Shown piece after piece: positions 17,461 through 26,301 of a stretch of DNA of 64,000 nucleotides. How positions within the stretch are numbered: position 1 is the stretch's first letter; every line of letters starts with the position of its first letter. The notes beneath the pieces were generated by a model, which was given only the letters and a program-made list of their open reading frames with translations, was not told the DNA's origin and did not search any database. Position numbers and translations under genes: made by a program. Source of the DNA: Ruminiclostridium cellobioparum subsp. termitidis CT1112 (lineage in GTDB: Bacteria > Bacillota > Clostridia > Acetivibrionales > DSM-1351); contig NZ_AORV01000020.1 of NCBI RefSeq assembly GCF_000350485.1, positions 30,684 through 94,683 on the forward strand, written 5' to 3'.

Positions 17461-18444
17461 TTATTTGGAAGCGTACTTGCTTGCAACTGTACTAAGAGCC
17501 ACAGCACCAACCAAAATTGCACCCTGAAAAATATACTGGAAGAATGTAGGAGCACCAAAGATGGCCAATCCATTAAATCCTATCTGGATTATGAATACTC
17601 CGATGAAAGTTCCGAGAATATGGAACTCACCGTCTTTTAATGTTGCAGAACCCAGGAATACTGCCGCAAATGCGTTTATCATATAGGTATCTGCCGCACC
17701 GGTAGTACCGCTGCCAATGAGAGATGCCAGCAATATTCCGGTGATTCCGGCAAAGAAAGAACTGATCATAAAGGAAATTGTCTTTACCATATCAACGTAT
17801 ATTCCTGACAATCTGGCTGCATTCTGATTGCCGCCCACTGCCTGGATTCTTTGCCCCAATTCGGTACGGTTTAATACAACCCAAAGTATGACAAGGAGTA
17901 CTACCATATATATGATATCTGCAGGTATAAGGCCGAATAGCTTAACTAAAGTTAAATTCAGAAACTGATCAGGAACACCGGTTGCAATAGGAGCACCGCT
18001 TGAGTAAGCATAATTCAAACCCACTACAATACCGCCGATACCAATTGTGGTAATAACCGAGCTAACCTTTGCCTTTGTGATAATTAAGCCGTTAACAAAG
18101 CCTATGAAAAGACAAACAATTAATACAATGGGAATTGCCACACCTATGGGAAGTTTTTGATTGACCATCAGACCGGTTACCAAAACACCAGCAAAGCTGG
18201 CTACGTAGCCGATACTCATATCGAATTCGCCAACAATTACAACAGCAGTCAACCCGCATGCTATGATTGCAGATAAGGAACCCTGGTTAAATATGTTCAG
18301 AAAGTTGTTAAATGTAGCAAATGAGGTAGGTTTTAATATTGAAAAAACTAAAATCATTATTAATAAACCAATTAAAGTTCCATACTTGGAAGTAAATCTT
18401 AAACTTTTCCGTCTTCTTTCATTTAATGATATTTGATTATTCAT
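17461..18444 (-). CDS. Ribose/xylose-type ABC transporter permease (RbsC-like)
   Basis: About 327 residues from the ATG at 18444 (GGCGGA 7 bp upstream; a TTG at 18450 is also in frame). Multi-pass BPD_transp_2 protein with AIIACGLTAVVIVGEFDMSIGYVASFAG, GNQNAARLSGIYV and AFAAVFLGSATLKDGEFHILGT. It forms the homodimeric channel of a CUT2 importer. Lies between the RbsA-like ATPase and the kinase gene. Confidence 0.92.
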   Translation of the reverse strand: MNNQISLNERRRKSLRFTSKYGTLIGLLIMILVFSILKPTSFATFNNFLNIFNQGSLSAIIACGLTAVVIVGEFDMSIGYVASFAGVLVTGLMVNQKLPIGVAIPIVLIVCLFIGFVNGLIITKAKVSSVITTIGIGGIVVGLNYAYSSGAPIATGVPDQFLNLTLVKLFGLIPADIIYMVVLLVILWVVLNRTELGQRIQAVGGNQNAARLSGIYVDMVKTISFMISSFFAGITGILLASLIGSGTTGAADTYMINAFAAVFLGSATLKDGEFHILGTFIGVFIIQIGFNGLAIFGAPTFFQYIFQGAILVGAVALSTVASKYASK

Positions 18445-18479
18445 ATGCAAATCCGCCTTATTCTAATTTGATTTTAAAT

Positions 18480-20018
18480 TTATTTAGCATGAGCATAACT
18501 GAGCTTTAAAATTGAATCCTTGGTGATCATGGAATCTGTCAATTCTCCGGTTATCCTTCCTTCATTCAAAACAATCACTCTGCTGCACAAACCTGGAAGC
18601 TCTTCCACATCAGATGAAATTATTAAAAAGGAAGTACCTTTTACAGCCATTTCTTTTATAATATTATAGATCTCAGCACGGGCACCAACATCGACACCCC
18701 TTGTCGGTTCATCCATAATAATCAACTCGGGAGAACGTTTAAGCCATTTTCCTATAACAATCTTTTGCTGATTTCCGCCACTTAAGTTCAATATGTTTGT
18801 ATGTTCACTGCTGGTTTTTACAAGCAGGCGCTTTATAATATCTTTTGAAATTTCAGCAGATTTCTTTGAATTCACGAATGACAACCACTTTATAGACCTT
18901 GTATGAGAAAGATTCGGAAGATTAATATTAAAATTGACACTTTTATTTGAAATAATACCTTCGGTTCTTCGATCCTCAGGAACCAATACAATTCCTTTAT
19001 CAATAGCATGTTTGGGATGTTTCGGGCTAAATGGCTTTCCCTTATATAACATCCGGCCGCTTTTAATCCTGTCCGCACCGAAAATCATTCTAGCAAGCTC
19101 GGTACGGCCTACGCCTACCAAACCGGTAAGACCCAGAATTTCACCTTTATATAATTCAAAGCTGACATCTTTTACTTTCTGATTTGCATAAATATTTTCA
19201 ACCTGCAGTAAAACATCTGTATTTTCAACTTTTTTTACTTCTGCTTTTTCAGACGATAAATTAAACCCGGCAATAACATCTATTATCTGATCTTTTGTTA
19301 TTTCACCTATACTCGAATAAAAAACCTTTTTCCCATCTTTCATTACTGTGATTTCATCACAAATTTCCATGATCTCATCAAGGCGATGCGATACATAAAC
19401 TATAGAAATTCCCTGATTCTCAGTTAAATCTTTAATTACATTAAATAGAAGTTCAACTTCCGATTCGGACAGTGATGCTGTCGGCTCATCCATGGCTATA
19501 AGTTTGGCATCCTGATACAGTGCTCTTGCAATCGAAACAAGCCATTTATTTGCAACACTCAATTCTTTTAATTGAGTATTAAGCGGGATATTCAGTTTCA
19601 GCCTCTTCAGAACCTTTTCAACATCCCTGTGCATTTTTCTCCAGTTAATCATGCCCAAAGTTGTCTTTTTAGGCATGCCAAGCGTAATATTCTCAATGAT
19701 ATTAAAGTCTTCTACAAGACTCAGTTCCTGATGAATAAAGCTTAACCCTAACTCTGTCGATGTGTGTGGATTGGGGATTTTCGTCTCTTTGCCGTTGATA
19801 AAAATTTCTCCGCCGTCCTGTGGCTGAACACCTGCCAAAATCTTTATCAAGGTAGACTTACCGGCGCCGTTGGCGCCGATAAGTCCATGAACTTTACCCT
19901 TTTGAAAGCACAAACTAACATCATCCAGAGCTTTAACTGCAGCAAATGATTTTTTAATTCCCTTCACTTCCAAAAATGGAACTTCAATTTCTTCATTTTG
20001 CTCAATTAAGTTATCCAT
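18480..20018 (-). CDS. Ribose-type ABC transporter ATPase with two nucleotide-binding domains (RbsA-like)
   Basis: 512 residues with tandem ABC domains. The first has Walker A GANGAGKSTLIK, Q-loop FIHQELSLV and Walker B LIAMDEPTASLS. The second has a degenerate Walker A (GLVGVGRTELARMI), signature LSGGNQQKIVIGKWL and Walker B LIIMDEPTRGVDVGA. This asymmetry is normal for the CUT2 family. It energises uptake through the RbsC-like permease encoded 35 bp downstream. Confidence 0.95.
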   Translation of the reverse strand: MDNLIEQNEEIEVPFLEVKGIKKSFAAVKALDDVSLCFQKGKVHGLIGANGAGKSTLIKILAGVQPQDGGEIFINGKETKIPNPHTSTELGLSFIHQELSLVEDFNIIENITLGMPKKTTLGMINWRKMHRDVEKVLKRLKLNIPLNTQLKELSVANKWLVSIARALYQDAKLIAMDEPTASLSESEVELLFNVIKDLTENQGISIVYVSHRLDEIMEICDEITVMKDGKKVFYSSIGEITKDQIIDVIAGFNLSSEKAEVKKVENTDVLLQVENIYANQKVKDVSFELYKGEILGLTGLVGVGRTELARMIFGADRIKSGRMLYKGKPFSPKHPKHAIDKGIVLVPEDRRTEGIISNKSVNFNINLPNLSHTRSIKWLSFVNSKKSAEISKDIIKRLLVKTSSEHTNILNLSGGNQQKIVIGKWLKRSPELIIMDEPTRGVDVGARAEIYNIIKEMAVKGTSFLIISSDVEELPGLCSRVIVLNEGRITGELTDSMITKDSILKLSYAHAK

Positions 20019-20063
20019 ATGTTTATTCCTTCTTTGAGTAAATATATTTTATTTACAATAAAA

Positions 20064-21065
20064 TTATTTTATTGCTTCGGGATGATCTTTTATAAACTGA
20101 TCTACAGTATCTTTTGTAACAACAACCGGAGGTACTTCGGCAGTTGTTGGCTTCCAATTATCATAACCTGTATCAATTACCTGTTTAAGAATTTCAACGG
20201 CTTTTGCCGCCTCAGCTGCTGCATCCTCCCAGGCTGTTGCTGTCATCCATCCGTCTTGAACTGCTTTTATAGCATCTGCGTTTCCATTTTGACCAAAAAC
20301 AAGAATATCTTTTCTATTCTGTTGTTTTAAAGAGGAGATTGCACCCAGGGCAGGATCATCCCATGAACCCCAAATTGCAAGCTTGCCGGAGTTTTCGGGA
20401 TGAGAAGCCAGCCATGCGTTCGCATATTGGGCACCATCCTGTAATGTACCTGGTATTTTAACTTCATTTTTAGTTATTTTAATACCCGGCATGTCTTTAA
20501 ATACTTTATCAAGTTCGGCTTCTCTTTCTCTGGCAACTTGTCCTGTGTGATAAGTAAGAGCAAGGATATCGGCTTTATCCCCCAATTGTTCCTTCATCAT
20601 TTCAACAATGGGAACAGCGAATAATCCGCCTGTACCATTGGTAACAACCACTCCATCGCCCATTCCGCCGCCCCAGGTAGCAACGGGAATTTTAGCTTCT
20701 TTTGCTGCACGAAGGCCTGTAGCAAGAGATGTTGTCGGGAATACCATGTCGATAATGGCATCGGCGCCCCTGGTCACAAAGTTCTGGATCGCTGCGTTTG
20801 CTTCATCCGCACTTCCGTGGGCATCTGTTACACTCACAGTCCAGCCGTATTTGGCTGCTGCTTCTTTTAAGCCCTTGATATAAGTTGCATTATTCGCATC
20901 CGAGGGTGAAATTGAAACCACTGCCAGGTCAAATTTACTGTCTGAAGAGCTGCCTGCAGCACTTGAGTTGGTTGATGAATCACCTGTAGATGCTGAACCA
21001 CAACCGGTAAGTAACATTGAAGCCACCAATAAAGCTGATGAAAGACCTATAAATGCTTTTCTCAT
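20064..21065 (-). CDS. Ribose-type periplasmic-binding lipoprotein (RbsB-like)
   Basis: 333 residues; lipobox LLTGCGS (Cys about 22), Ser/Ala linker, then a Peripla_BP_4 fold (FDLAVVSISPSDANNATYIKGLKEAA, FVTRGADAIIDMVFPTTSL, AVQDGWMTATAWEDAAAEAAKAV). Binds a monosaccharide, pentose being typical for CUT2. Encoded directly before the ATPase and 44 bp after the MBL-fold gene, so the five transport and catabolic genes downstream are probably co-transcribed with it. Confidence 0.92.
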   Translation of the reverse strand: MRKAFIGLSSALLVASMLLTGCGSASTGDSSTNSSAAGSSSDSKFDLAVVSISPSDANNATYIKGLKEAAAKYGWTVSVTDAHGSADEANAAIQNFVTRGADAIIDMVFPTTSLATGLRAAKEAKIPVATWGGGMGDGVVVTNGTGGLFAVPIVEMMKEQLGDKADILALTYHTGQVAREREAELDKVFKDMPGIKITKNEVKIPGTLQDGAQYANAWLASHPENSGKLAIWGSWDDPALGAISSLKQQNRKDILVFGQNGNADAIKAVQDGWMTATAWEDAAAEAAKAVEILKQVIDTGYDNWKPTTAEVPPVVVTKDTVDQFIKDHPEAIK

Positions 21066-21109
21066 AAAATAAATTCCTCCTTTAATCTATTGAATTAATT
21101 AATTAATTC

Positions 21110-21994
21110 CTAAATTGTTTTGGGTATAAGACTCTTAATACCAGGTGCAAGACAAAGTTCCGCAACCTGTAAGTTTTCTTTTGTAGTCCATGAATTGTAC
21201 TTTGTCCAATTATTTGATTCATGGCCAATTACAATTCTCTCCATTCTTCCATGAGCTCTTTTTAGAATTTCATCATAGGTCTTCATCATGTTGGCTGGCG
21301 AGCCCACGCCTAATCCTACCGGAACATATATACCATCATTATTGATTCCTGTGAGGTTCTCCTCTACATATACCAGGTCACCTGTCACAATCCAATTATC
21401 AGTTTTTCCGTCCGCCTCATTTTCAACTTCAATCATTTGTGAACCATAGGTATGTCCGTCATAGGCAGGATATAGATTAATACCCGGCAGAATGTTCCTA
21501 TACTCCCCGTCTATTAACGTTAAACGGCCTTCTGCCAACTTTTTGACGGCATTAACAATATCATCGGGGTTTAATGCCATTTGCAGGCTTGAGTATTTTT
21601 TTTCCATACTCATTGCAGAAATCCAGCCTAAAAGTTCTTTGGACTGCATATAAAAATGTGCATTCGGGAAAGCATCCATATTGTTTATATGATCATAATG
21701 TGCATGTGTAAAAATTACAGTATCTATGTCTTCAGGCTTTAATCCGATATTGGCCAGGACCTTCTCCGGAGGCTGCCAATTTGTTATACTGTCTCTTTCA
21801 GATAACTTCCTTGTGTACTCATTGGAATTATCAGTCCCCACATCAATTAAAATGTTATGGCCTTCACCTATAATCGCCAAATACGTAAATGCCAATTTAC
21901 ATGTTCCCTTGTTATGTTGTCCTGCCAATACGCTGCTGATTGCCTGAACCGGAACATAAGCATATTCAAGCAGCCACATGGAATAATTCGCCAT
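21110..21994 (-). CDS. MBL-fold lactonase-like hydrolase (AHL-lactonase family)
   Basis: About 294 residues from the ATG at 21994 (AGGAG 7 bp upstream; the frame opens at 22012). Metallo-beta-lactamase zinc motif THAHYDHINNM (HxHxDH), further ligands in GHTYGSQ, VTGDLVY and VIGHESNNW. Related proteins are annotated as N-acyl-homoserine lactonases, but this one is the first gene of a sugar-import operon under a LacI-type operator, so a sugar lactonase or other carbohydrate esterase role is more likely than quorum quenching. Cytoplasmic: no signal peptide. The operon position suggests it acts on the imported compound. Confidence 0.82.
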   Translation of the reverse strand: MANYSMWLLEYAYVPVQAISSVLAGQHNKGTCKLAFTYLAIIGEGHNILIDVGTDNSNEYTRKLSERDSITNWQPPEKVLANIGLKPEDIDTVIFTHAHYDHINNMDAFPNAHFYMQSKELLGWISAMSMEKKYSSLQMALNPDDIVNAVKKLAEGRLTLIDGEYRNILPGINLYPAYDGHTYGSQMIEVENEADGKTDNWIVTGDLVYVEENLTGINNDGIYVPVGLGVGSPANMMKTYDEILKRAHGRMERIVIGHESNNWTKYNSWTTKENLQVAELCLAPGIKSLIPKTI

Positions 21995-22077
21995 TTTCAT
22001 TCTCCTTTTCATTATTTATTATGTTAACTGTATGTTTAAAAATTATGCTATATGCTGTTTTCATCGGTTTGAAATTT

Positions 22078-22091
22078 ACGTAAACGTTTCC
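22078..22091. promoter_or_regulatory. Candidate LacI-type operator of the ribose-type operon
   Basis: ACGTAAACGTTTCC contains the AAACGTTT palindrome typical of LacI/CcpA-class operators. It lies 84 bp before the MBL-fold gene. The related half-site CGTAAACG appears on the minus strand ahead of the LacI 2 gene, suggesting one regulator reads both. Confidence 0.5.
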
Positions 22092-22128
22092 GGAAAAGTC
22101 ATTAAAAAATAAATTTACTTATAATATT

Positions 22129-23148
22129 TTAAAAATTTAACGGGCCTGTAGATTTGCGAACAACAAGCTCGGCATGCAATACTGCCGATGTGCTGAAGGA
22201 TTCATTATTTTCGTTGATTTGTCCCATCAATATCTCAACTGATTTTTGGGCTATCTCCTTTTTAGGCTGCCTCATGGTAGTAATAGACGGATAAATCATA
22301 AATACATCATCATGTCCGATCAATGAAATCTCCTCCGGAATAGCAATCTTTGCCTCGGAAAGAGCTTGATAGCAGCCTAATGCCAAAAGATCATTTGATG
22401 TAAATATAGCAGTTGGAAGTTCCTTACGTTTAAGCAGTTCCCTAGTACAGTCGTAACTTGATTCTCCGGTATAGCCGGCTTGTATCAGCCATTCCGGCCG
22501 GAACTCTATATTATGGTCCTTTAGTGCTTGTTTATAACCTTCCCGCCTTCCAATAAATGTATTCAATTCAGGAAGACCGGTTATATGGGCAATCTTTTTA
22601 TGTCCTAAATCAATTAAATGCTTTGTTGCGTTGTAGCCTGATTCAAAATTATCAATCGTAACAGATGGAAATTTTCTAAACTTTTTATCGTTTCCAAGCA
22701 TGCCGATCAATACAAACGGAAAACGTTCCTTATGCATTTTAGTAAGTAATGACAAGCCCTCTTTGCTATCCATGAAAGAAGAGATAATAATACCATCCAC
22801 TTGCTTGCTTCTAAGAAGATTTATCATTTTAATTTCGTTACCCTCTATATCGTCTGTATTAACGTAAATTGTGGAGTAATTATACTTTTTGGCTTCATCC
22901 TCCACATTCCTCAGTAATTCAGGAAAGTAAGGATTACATACATCCGGAATAATAAACCCTATTGTAGAAGTCTTCTTTAATACCAAACCTCTTGCTATAG
23001 TACTTGGGTGGTATTCAAATTCTTCAATGATGCGTCTTATTTTTTCTACTGTATCTTTTCCCACGTCGGGCTTATTATTTAAAACTCTTGAAACTGTCGT
23101 AGTAGAAACATTTGCTTTTTGAGCGATATCCCTGATTGTAATTTTCAT
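22129..23148 (-). CDS. LacI-family transcriptional regulator 2
   Basis: 339 residues: HTH KITIRDIAQKANVSTTTVSRVLNNKPDVG, hinge, and effector domain (TIGFIIPDVCNPYFPELLRNV, DGIIISSF, GHKKIAHITGL, AIFTSNDLLALGCYQAL). AGGGG lies 7 bp before the ATG. It is immediately upstream of, and codirectional with, the MBL/RbsBAC/PfkB/SIS/RbsD operon and almost certainly controls it. Its own promoter carries an unusual 12-bp tandem operator array, indicating autoregulation. Confidence 0.93.
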   Translation of the reverse strand: MKITIRDIAQKANVSTTTVSRVLNNKPDVGKDTVEKIRRIIEEFEYHPSTIARGLVLKKTSTIGFIIPDVCNPYFPELLRNVEDEAKKYNYSTIYVNTDDIEGNEIKMINLLRSKQVDGIIISSFMDSKEGLSLLTKMHKERFPFVLIGMLGNDKKFRKFPSVTIDNFESGYNATKHLIDLGHKKIAHITGLPELNTFIGRREGYKQALKDHNIEFRPEWLIQAGYTGESSYDCTRELLKRKELPTAIFTSNDLLALGCYQALSEAKIAIPEEISLIGHDDVFMIYPSITTMRQPKKEIAQKSVEILMGQINENNESFSTSAVLHAELVVRKSTGPLNF

Positions 23149-23200
23149 TCAGATCCCCTAACCCGATAATTCATTGTGTTGTCTCATCATGTAACACTTT

Positions 23201-23251
23201 ACGGCATCGATACCGTTATCGTTGACGGTATCGATGCCGTAATCGTTTACG
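23201..23251. promoter_or_regulatory. 12-bp tandem operator array upstream of LacI 2
   Basis: Four successive 12-mers (23201, 23213, 23225, 23237) read ACGGCATCGATA, CCGTTATCGTTG, ACGGTATCGATG and CCGTAATCGTTT, fitting an NCGNNATCGNTN pattern. Units 1 and 3 also form a perfect 16-bp inverted repeat (23201-23216 with 23225-23240). Pseudo-palindrome centres fall 12 bp apart. The array starts just downstream of the predicted -10 box, an ideal roadblock position. Confidence 0.6.
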
Positions 23252-23259
23252 TTAATTTA

Positions 23260-23288
23260 ATAATAATACTATCCTTACTTAAAGTCAA
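23260..23288 (-). promoter_or_regulatory. Predicted sigma-A promoter of LacI 2
   Basis: On the minus strand: TTGACT (23283-23288), a 17-bp spacer, then TATTAT (23260-23265). The operator array covers roughly +5 to +52. Confidence 0.6.
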
Positions 23289-23354
23289 CATAAAAATAAT
23301 AAAATTGAATGTTATTTTGTTGCTTGGCTCATAATGACCTCCATATACTTTACA

Positions 23355-24392
23355 TTAAGCTTGAATTATATTTTCCCTTCTCAACCAATCAATTGTATCC
23401 TCAACGGACTCAGCAAATGGGCGTGTGCGATAGCCAAGTTCCCGCTTTGCCTTTGAACAATCAAATACATTATTCCGGATCAGATTGTATACTGCAAAAC
23501 TCGTCATACGCATTGGTTTTTTTGTTATTTTTTCTCCCAGGTCGCACAGTTTCCCAAGAAGTTTGGCAATTCCCACAGGCAATATCATCTTAATTTCCTT
23601 TGTACCGGTTAATTTACTGAGCAGATGAAACATTTGCCGCATGGTCACACATTCATTTCCCAAAATATAACCATGGCCCTTTCTTCCTTTTCTGCAGCAG
23701 GTCACTATTGCATCTGCAAGATCTCTTGCATCCACTGCATTGAAGCTGCCTTCCACCCCAGCCGGCAATTTTCCTGCACAGTAATCGATGAGAAAGCTTG
23801 CCACAGGCCCAAATGCATAGTCATCCGGCCCGCAAATGCCGGTTGGAAATACGATGGAAGCATCCAAATCGTGTTTCTCTGCCATATCCATTACAACCTG
23901 AGATGCCTCAGCCTTGGTTTTACCGTAAAAGCCGATAACGGCATCAGGGTTATAATGATCTATCTCGGTAATAGCCTGTCCAGGGGATAATTCGGGAATC
24001 GCACTGATGGAGCTGACATACACCAGTTTTTTAACCTTTCTCTCAATACAGGCATTCAGTATATTTTTAGTTCCGCCAACATTCACATCATACACTTTCT
24101 GATTAAAGTTTGGATTGACCGTTACAATAGCGGCGCAATGGATAACTATTAATTCCGTACCCTCTTCTGCATTAAAGAAACTCTCCAGGCTTCGGGTATC
24201 GGTCACATCCCCGATGCAAATATCAACCCCTTTGGGAAGGCGCGCAGCTGCAGGATCTCCTTTTAATACAAGCCCTCTCACTTTTTTGCCCTCTTCCAGC
24301 AGCCTGGCCGCTACGCTGCTTCCCAGATTTCCGGCAGCTCCGGTAACCAGATATAATTCATTTGTTTGCATATTTTGATTACTCATGTACAT
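23355..24392 (-). CDS. NAD(P)-dependent epimerase/dehydratase (extended SDR)
   Basis: 345 residues. Rossmann motif TGAAGNLGSSVAARLLEEG, VIHCAAIVTV, and active site YGKTKAEASQVV (YxxxK), with KLVYVSSIS providing the Ser. It resembles dihydroflavonol-4-reductase-like SDRs; the substrate is unknown. The ATG at 24392 is close to its GAGGAG site, so the ATG six bases later (24386) may be the true start. Its promoter carries four 11-bp spaced heptamers shared with three other promoters in this island, so it probably belongs to the same response-regulator regulon. Confidence 0.85.
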   Translation of the reverse strand: MYMSNQNMQTNELYLVTGAAGNLGSSVAARLLEEGKKVRGLVLKGDPAAARLPKGVDICIGDVTDTRSLESFFNAEEGTELIVIHCAAIVTVNPNFNQKVYDVNVGGTKNILNACIERKVKKLVYVSSISAIPELSPGQAITEIDHYNPDAVIGFYGKTKAEASQVVMDMAEKHDLDASIVFPTGICGPDDYAFGPVASFLIDYCAGKLPAGVEGSFNAVDARDLADAIVTCCRKGRKGHGYILGNECVTMRQMFHLLSKLTGTKEIKMILPVGIAKLLGKLCDLGEKITKKPMRMTSFAVYNLIRNNVFDCSKAKRELGYRTRPFAESVEDTIDWLRRENIIQA

Positions 24393-24436
24393 TTTCTCCT
24401 CTTTGATATGACTTGTTTGTTCTTTTTGATATGCTT

Positions 24437-24491
24437 ATATTAAGGGTAAAATGTTTATGAGATGTAAAACAATTGTTAAAGAAATATTAAA
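24437..24491 (-). promoter_or_regulatory. 11-bp repeat promoter, site A (epimerase)
   Basis: Minus-strand heptamers TTTAATA (24485-24491), TTTAACA (24474-24480), TTTTACA (24463-24469) and ATAAACA (24452-24458), exactly 11 bp apart, then 9 bp, then -10 TAATAT (24437-24442). Same layout as sites B, C and D. Confidence 0.65.
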
Positions 24492-24492
24492 A

Positions 24493-24526
24493 AAGCCTTT
24501 CCTGATGAATTAATCAAGAAAAGCTT
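24493..24526 (-). terminator. Terminator after the 24542 kinase gene
   Basis: Inverted repeat 24493-24506 with 24513-24526 (two G-U type mismatches) ending in a T run on the minus strand, 16 bp after the kinase stop. It abuts the site A repeats. Confidence 0.65.
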
Positions 24527-24541
24527 ATAAAAAGCATTAAT

Positions 24542-25600
24542 CTACAAATTTAACCGGACTGTAAAAGTTGTTCCGTATCCCGGATTACTATTTACTTTGA
24601 TTTCGCCTTTAAAGATTTCAATTACCTTCATAACAAGTGTAAGCCCTAGCCCGTTCCCCTGTTGTGAATGAGAAGTATCTCCCTGAAAGAACTTGTCAAA
24701 AATATGTTTGACGGTTTCTTCATCCATGCCGCAGCCATTATCTGATATGGACACTATAGCTGCTTTATCATCTGTTTTCAGTGTCAATGCTATGGAGCCG
24801 CCTTCTTCGGTAAATTTTAAAGCATTTGAAAGAAGGTTATTCCATATAATTTCCATCATACTTTCATCATAAGTTACAATTACCTCCTCATCCAGGTCTG
24901 CGGTAAATATTATATCCTTCCTTTCCCACAAATCCTCAAACGCCAGAGCACAGCATCTAAGCTGTTCGCTCAAGTCATAAGGCCCGGATAAAGGTATAAT
25001 CTCCTGATTTTCAAGCTTGTTCAGCTTAAGTATGTTTGTTACCAGCTCAGAAAGCTTCTGTGATGCTGCTATAATGGTACTTGTATATTCACTTCGTTCC
25101 TGCTCTGAAAGATTGCTACGCTGGAGTGCCATAGCGTAACTTTGGATTATTGAAAGTGGTGTCTTGATTTCATGGGACACATTGGCAATAAAATCGTTTT
25201 TCAATGTTTCGATACTTGAAAGTTCCTCAACCATTTTATTAAAATCTTCAAACATCACTTCAACATAATCCTTCCTGCCGTCTTTACGTAATGGTTTAAC
25301 CCGTACCGAAAAATCGCCCTGTGCTATCCGCTTTGCTGCTTCACCCAGCTGCCGCATGGGACGGCTGAAATAATTATGCCGAATGCTTCCGCTGATGATG
25401 GCTATTATAAGAGTCATTGTGCAAAGATAACCCAGCATTGGCGGAGCAATATAATTAATAGTGCCGTTTCCCCTCTGTACATATGTCAAATATATCATTA
25501 CATAACAGCCGTTTACCACCATTAACACCAGCAGTATACCAACAAAATCCTTAATTGATATAAAACCGGTATTAATTCTCTTATCCTTTTTCCACCTCAT
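24542..25600 (-). CDS. Sensor histidine kinase, paralogue A
   Basis: 352 residues: two TM helices (about 18-40 and 52-72) with only about a dozen residues between them, HAMP (about 75-130, GEAAKRIAQGDFSVRV), HisKA ANVSHEIKTPLSIIQ (His about 143), N box WNNLLSNALKFTEEGG, G1 DNGCGMDEE, F box FDKFFQGDTSHS and G2 GNGLGLTLVMKV. The near absence of an outside domain suggests an intramembrane-sensing kinase, as known for BceS/LiaS-like cell-envelope sensors. Overlaps its regulator gene by 4 bp. Highly similar to the kinase at 28460-29530. Confidence 0.92.
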   Translation of the reverse strand: MRWKKDKRINTGFISIKDFVGILLVLMVVNGCYVMIYLTYVQRGNGTINYIAPPMLGYLCTMTLIIAIISGSIRHNYFSRPMRQLGEAAKRIAQGDFSVRVKPLRKDGRKDYVEVMFEDFNKMVEELSSIETLKNDFIANVSHEIKTPLSIIQSYAMALQRSNLSEQERSEYTSTIIAASQKLSELVTNILKLNKLENQEIIPLSGPYDLSEQLRCCALAFEDLWERKDIIFTADLDEEVIVTYDESMMEIIWNNLLSNALKFTEEGGSIALTLKTDDKAAIVSISDNGCGMDEETVKHIFDKFFQGDTSHSQQGNGLGLTLVMKVIEIFKGEIKVNSNPGYGTTFTVRLNL

Positions 25601-26268
25601 TTAAGCACCGCCTTATACCCAAGACCGTGTACCGTAGTTATTTCAAAATCCATGCAGTTGGCGAACTTGTCCCGCAGTTTGGTAATATAGACATCAACGG
25701 TCCGCGGTGTACTTTCGGAGTCCATTCCCCAGAATTCATCCATCAACTGCATACGTGTGAAAGTCCTTTTAGGATAGGATAACAGTTTAAAAAGAATATT
25801 GAATTCTCTTATGGACAATGGAATATCTTCACCGTTCAAAGATACCGTCCTCTCATCAGCATTCATGGTAAGTCCTCCAATAGTCAGTTTTTTTTCATTG
25901 GCTATATTTGCCCTTCTGAGAAGTGCACCTACCCTGAGAACAAGCTCAGCCATATCAATTGGCTTGACCATATAATCATCAATACCCAAACGGTAGCCCT
26001 TTTGCTTTGAGACAATATCATCCCTGGCTGTCATAAATAAGATGGGTATTGTTTTATCTTGATTTCTGACCATTGCTGCAAACTCAAACCCGTCCATATG
26101 AGGCATCATGATATCCGAAATGATTAAATCAACACTATTGGCTGCCATGTTGTCAAATGCTTCCATTGCAAATTTGCATCCGATTGCATTATATCCGTTA
26201 TCTTTAAGGTAAGTACAAACAATCTCATTGAGTTTTATATCGTCTTCTACTACCAGAATATAAATCAT
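25597..26268 (-). CDS. OmpR-family response regulator, paralogue A
   Basis: About 223 residues from the ATG at 26268 (GGAGG 9 bp upstream; the longer frame from 26289 lacks support). Receiver: IYILVVEDDIKLNEIVCTYL, Asp in DLIISDIMMPHMDG, LGIDDYMVKPI. Winged helix: IPLSIREFNILFKLLSYPKRTFTRMQLMDEFWG and ITTVHGLGYKAVLK. It is about as similar to the 29514 regulator as the kinases are to each other, so the recognition helices may read the same 11-bp repeats. Confidence 0.92.
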   Translation of the reverse strand: MIYILVVEDDIKLNEIVCTYLKDNGYNAIGCKFAMEAFDNMAANSVDLIISDIMMPHMDGFEFAAMVRNQDKTIPILFMTARDDIVSKQKGYRLGIDDYMVKPIDMAELVLRVGALLRRANIANEKKLTIGGLTMNADERTVSLNGEDIPLSIREFNILFKLLSYPKRTFTRMQLMDEFWGMDSESTPRTVDVYITKLRDKFANCMDFEITTVHGLGYKAVLK

Positions 26269-26301
26269 GCTTTGAAACCTCCCTGCCATGTATCAGAAGG
26301 A

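Noticed and set aside
21110..21994. Quorum-quenching AHL lactonase as firm function.
   Set aside because: Motif HxHxDH supports only the MBL fold; operon context favours a sugar-related substrate.
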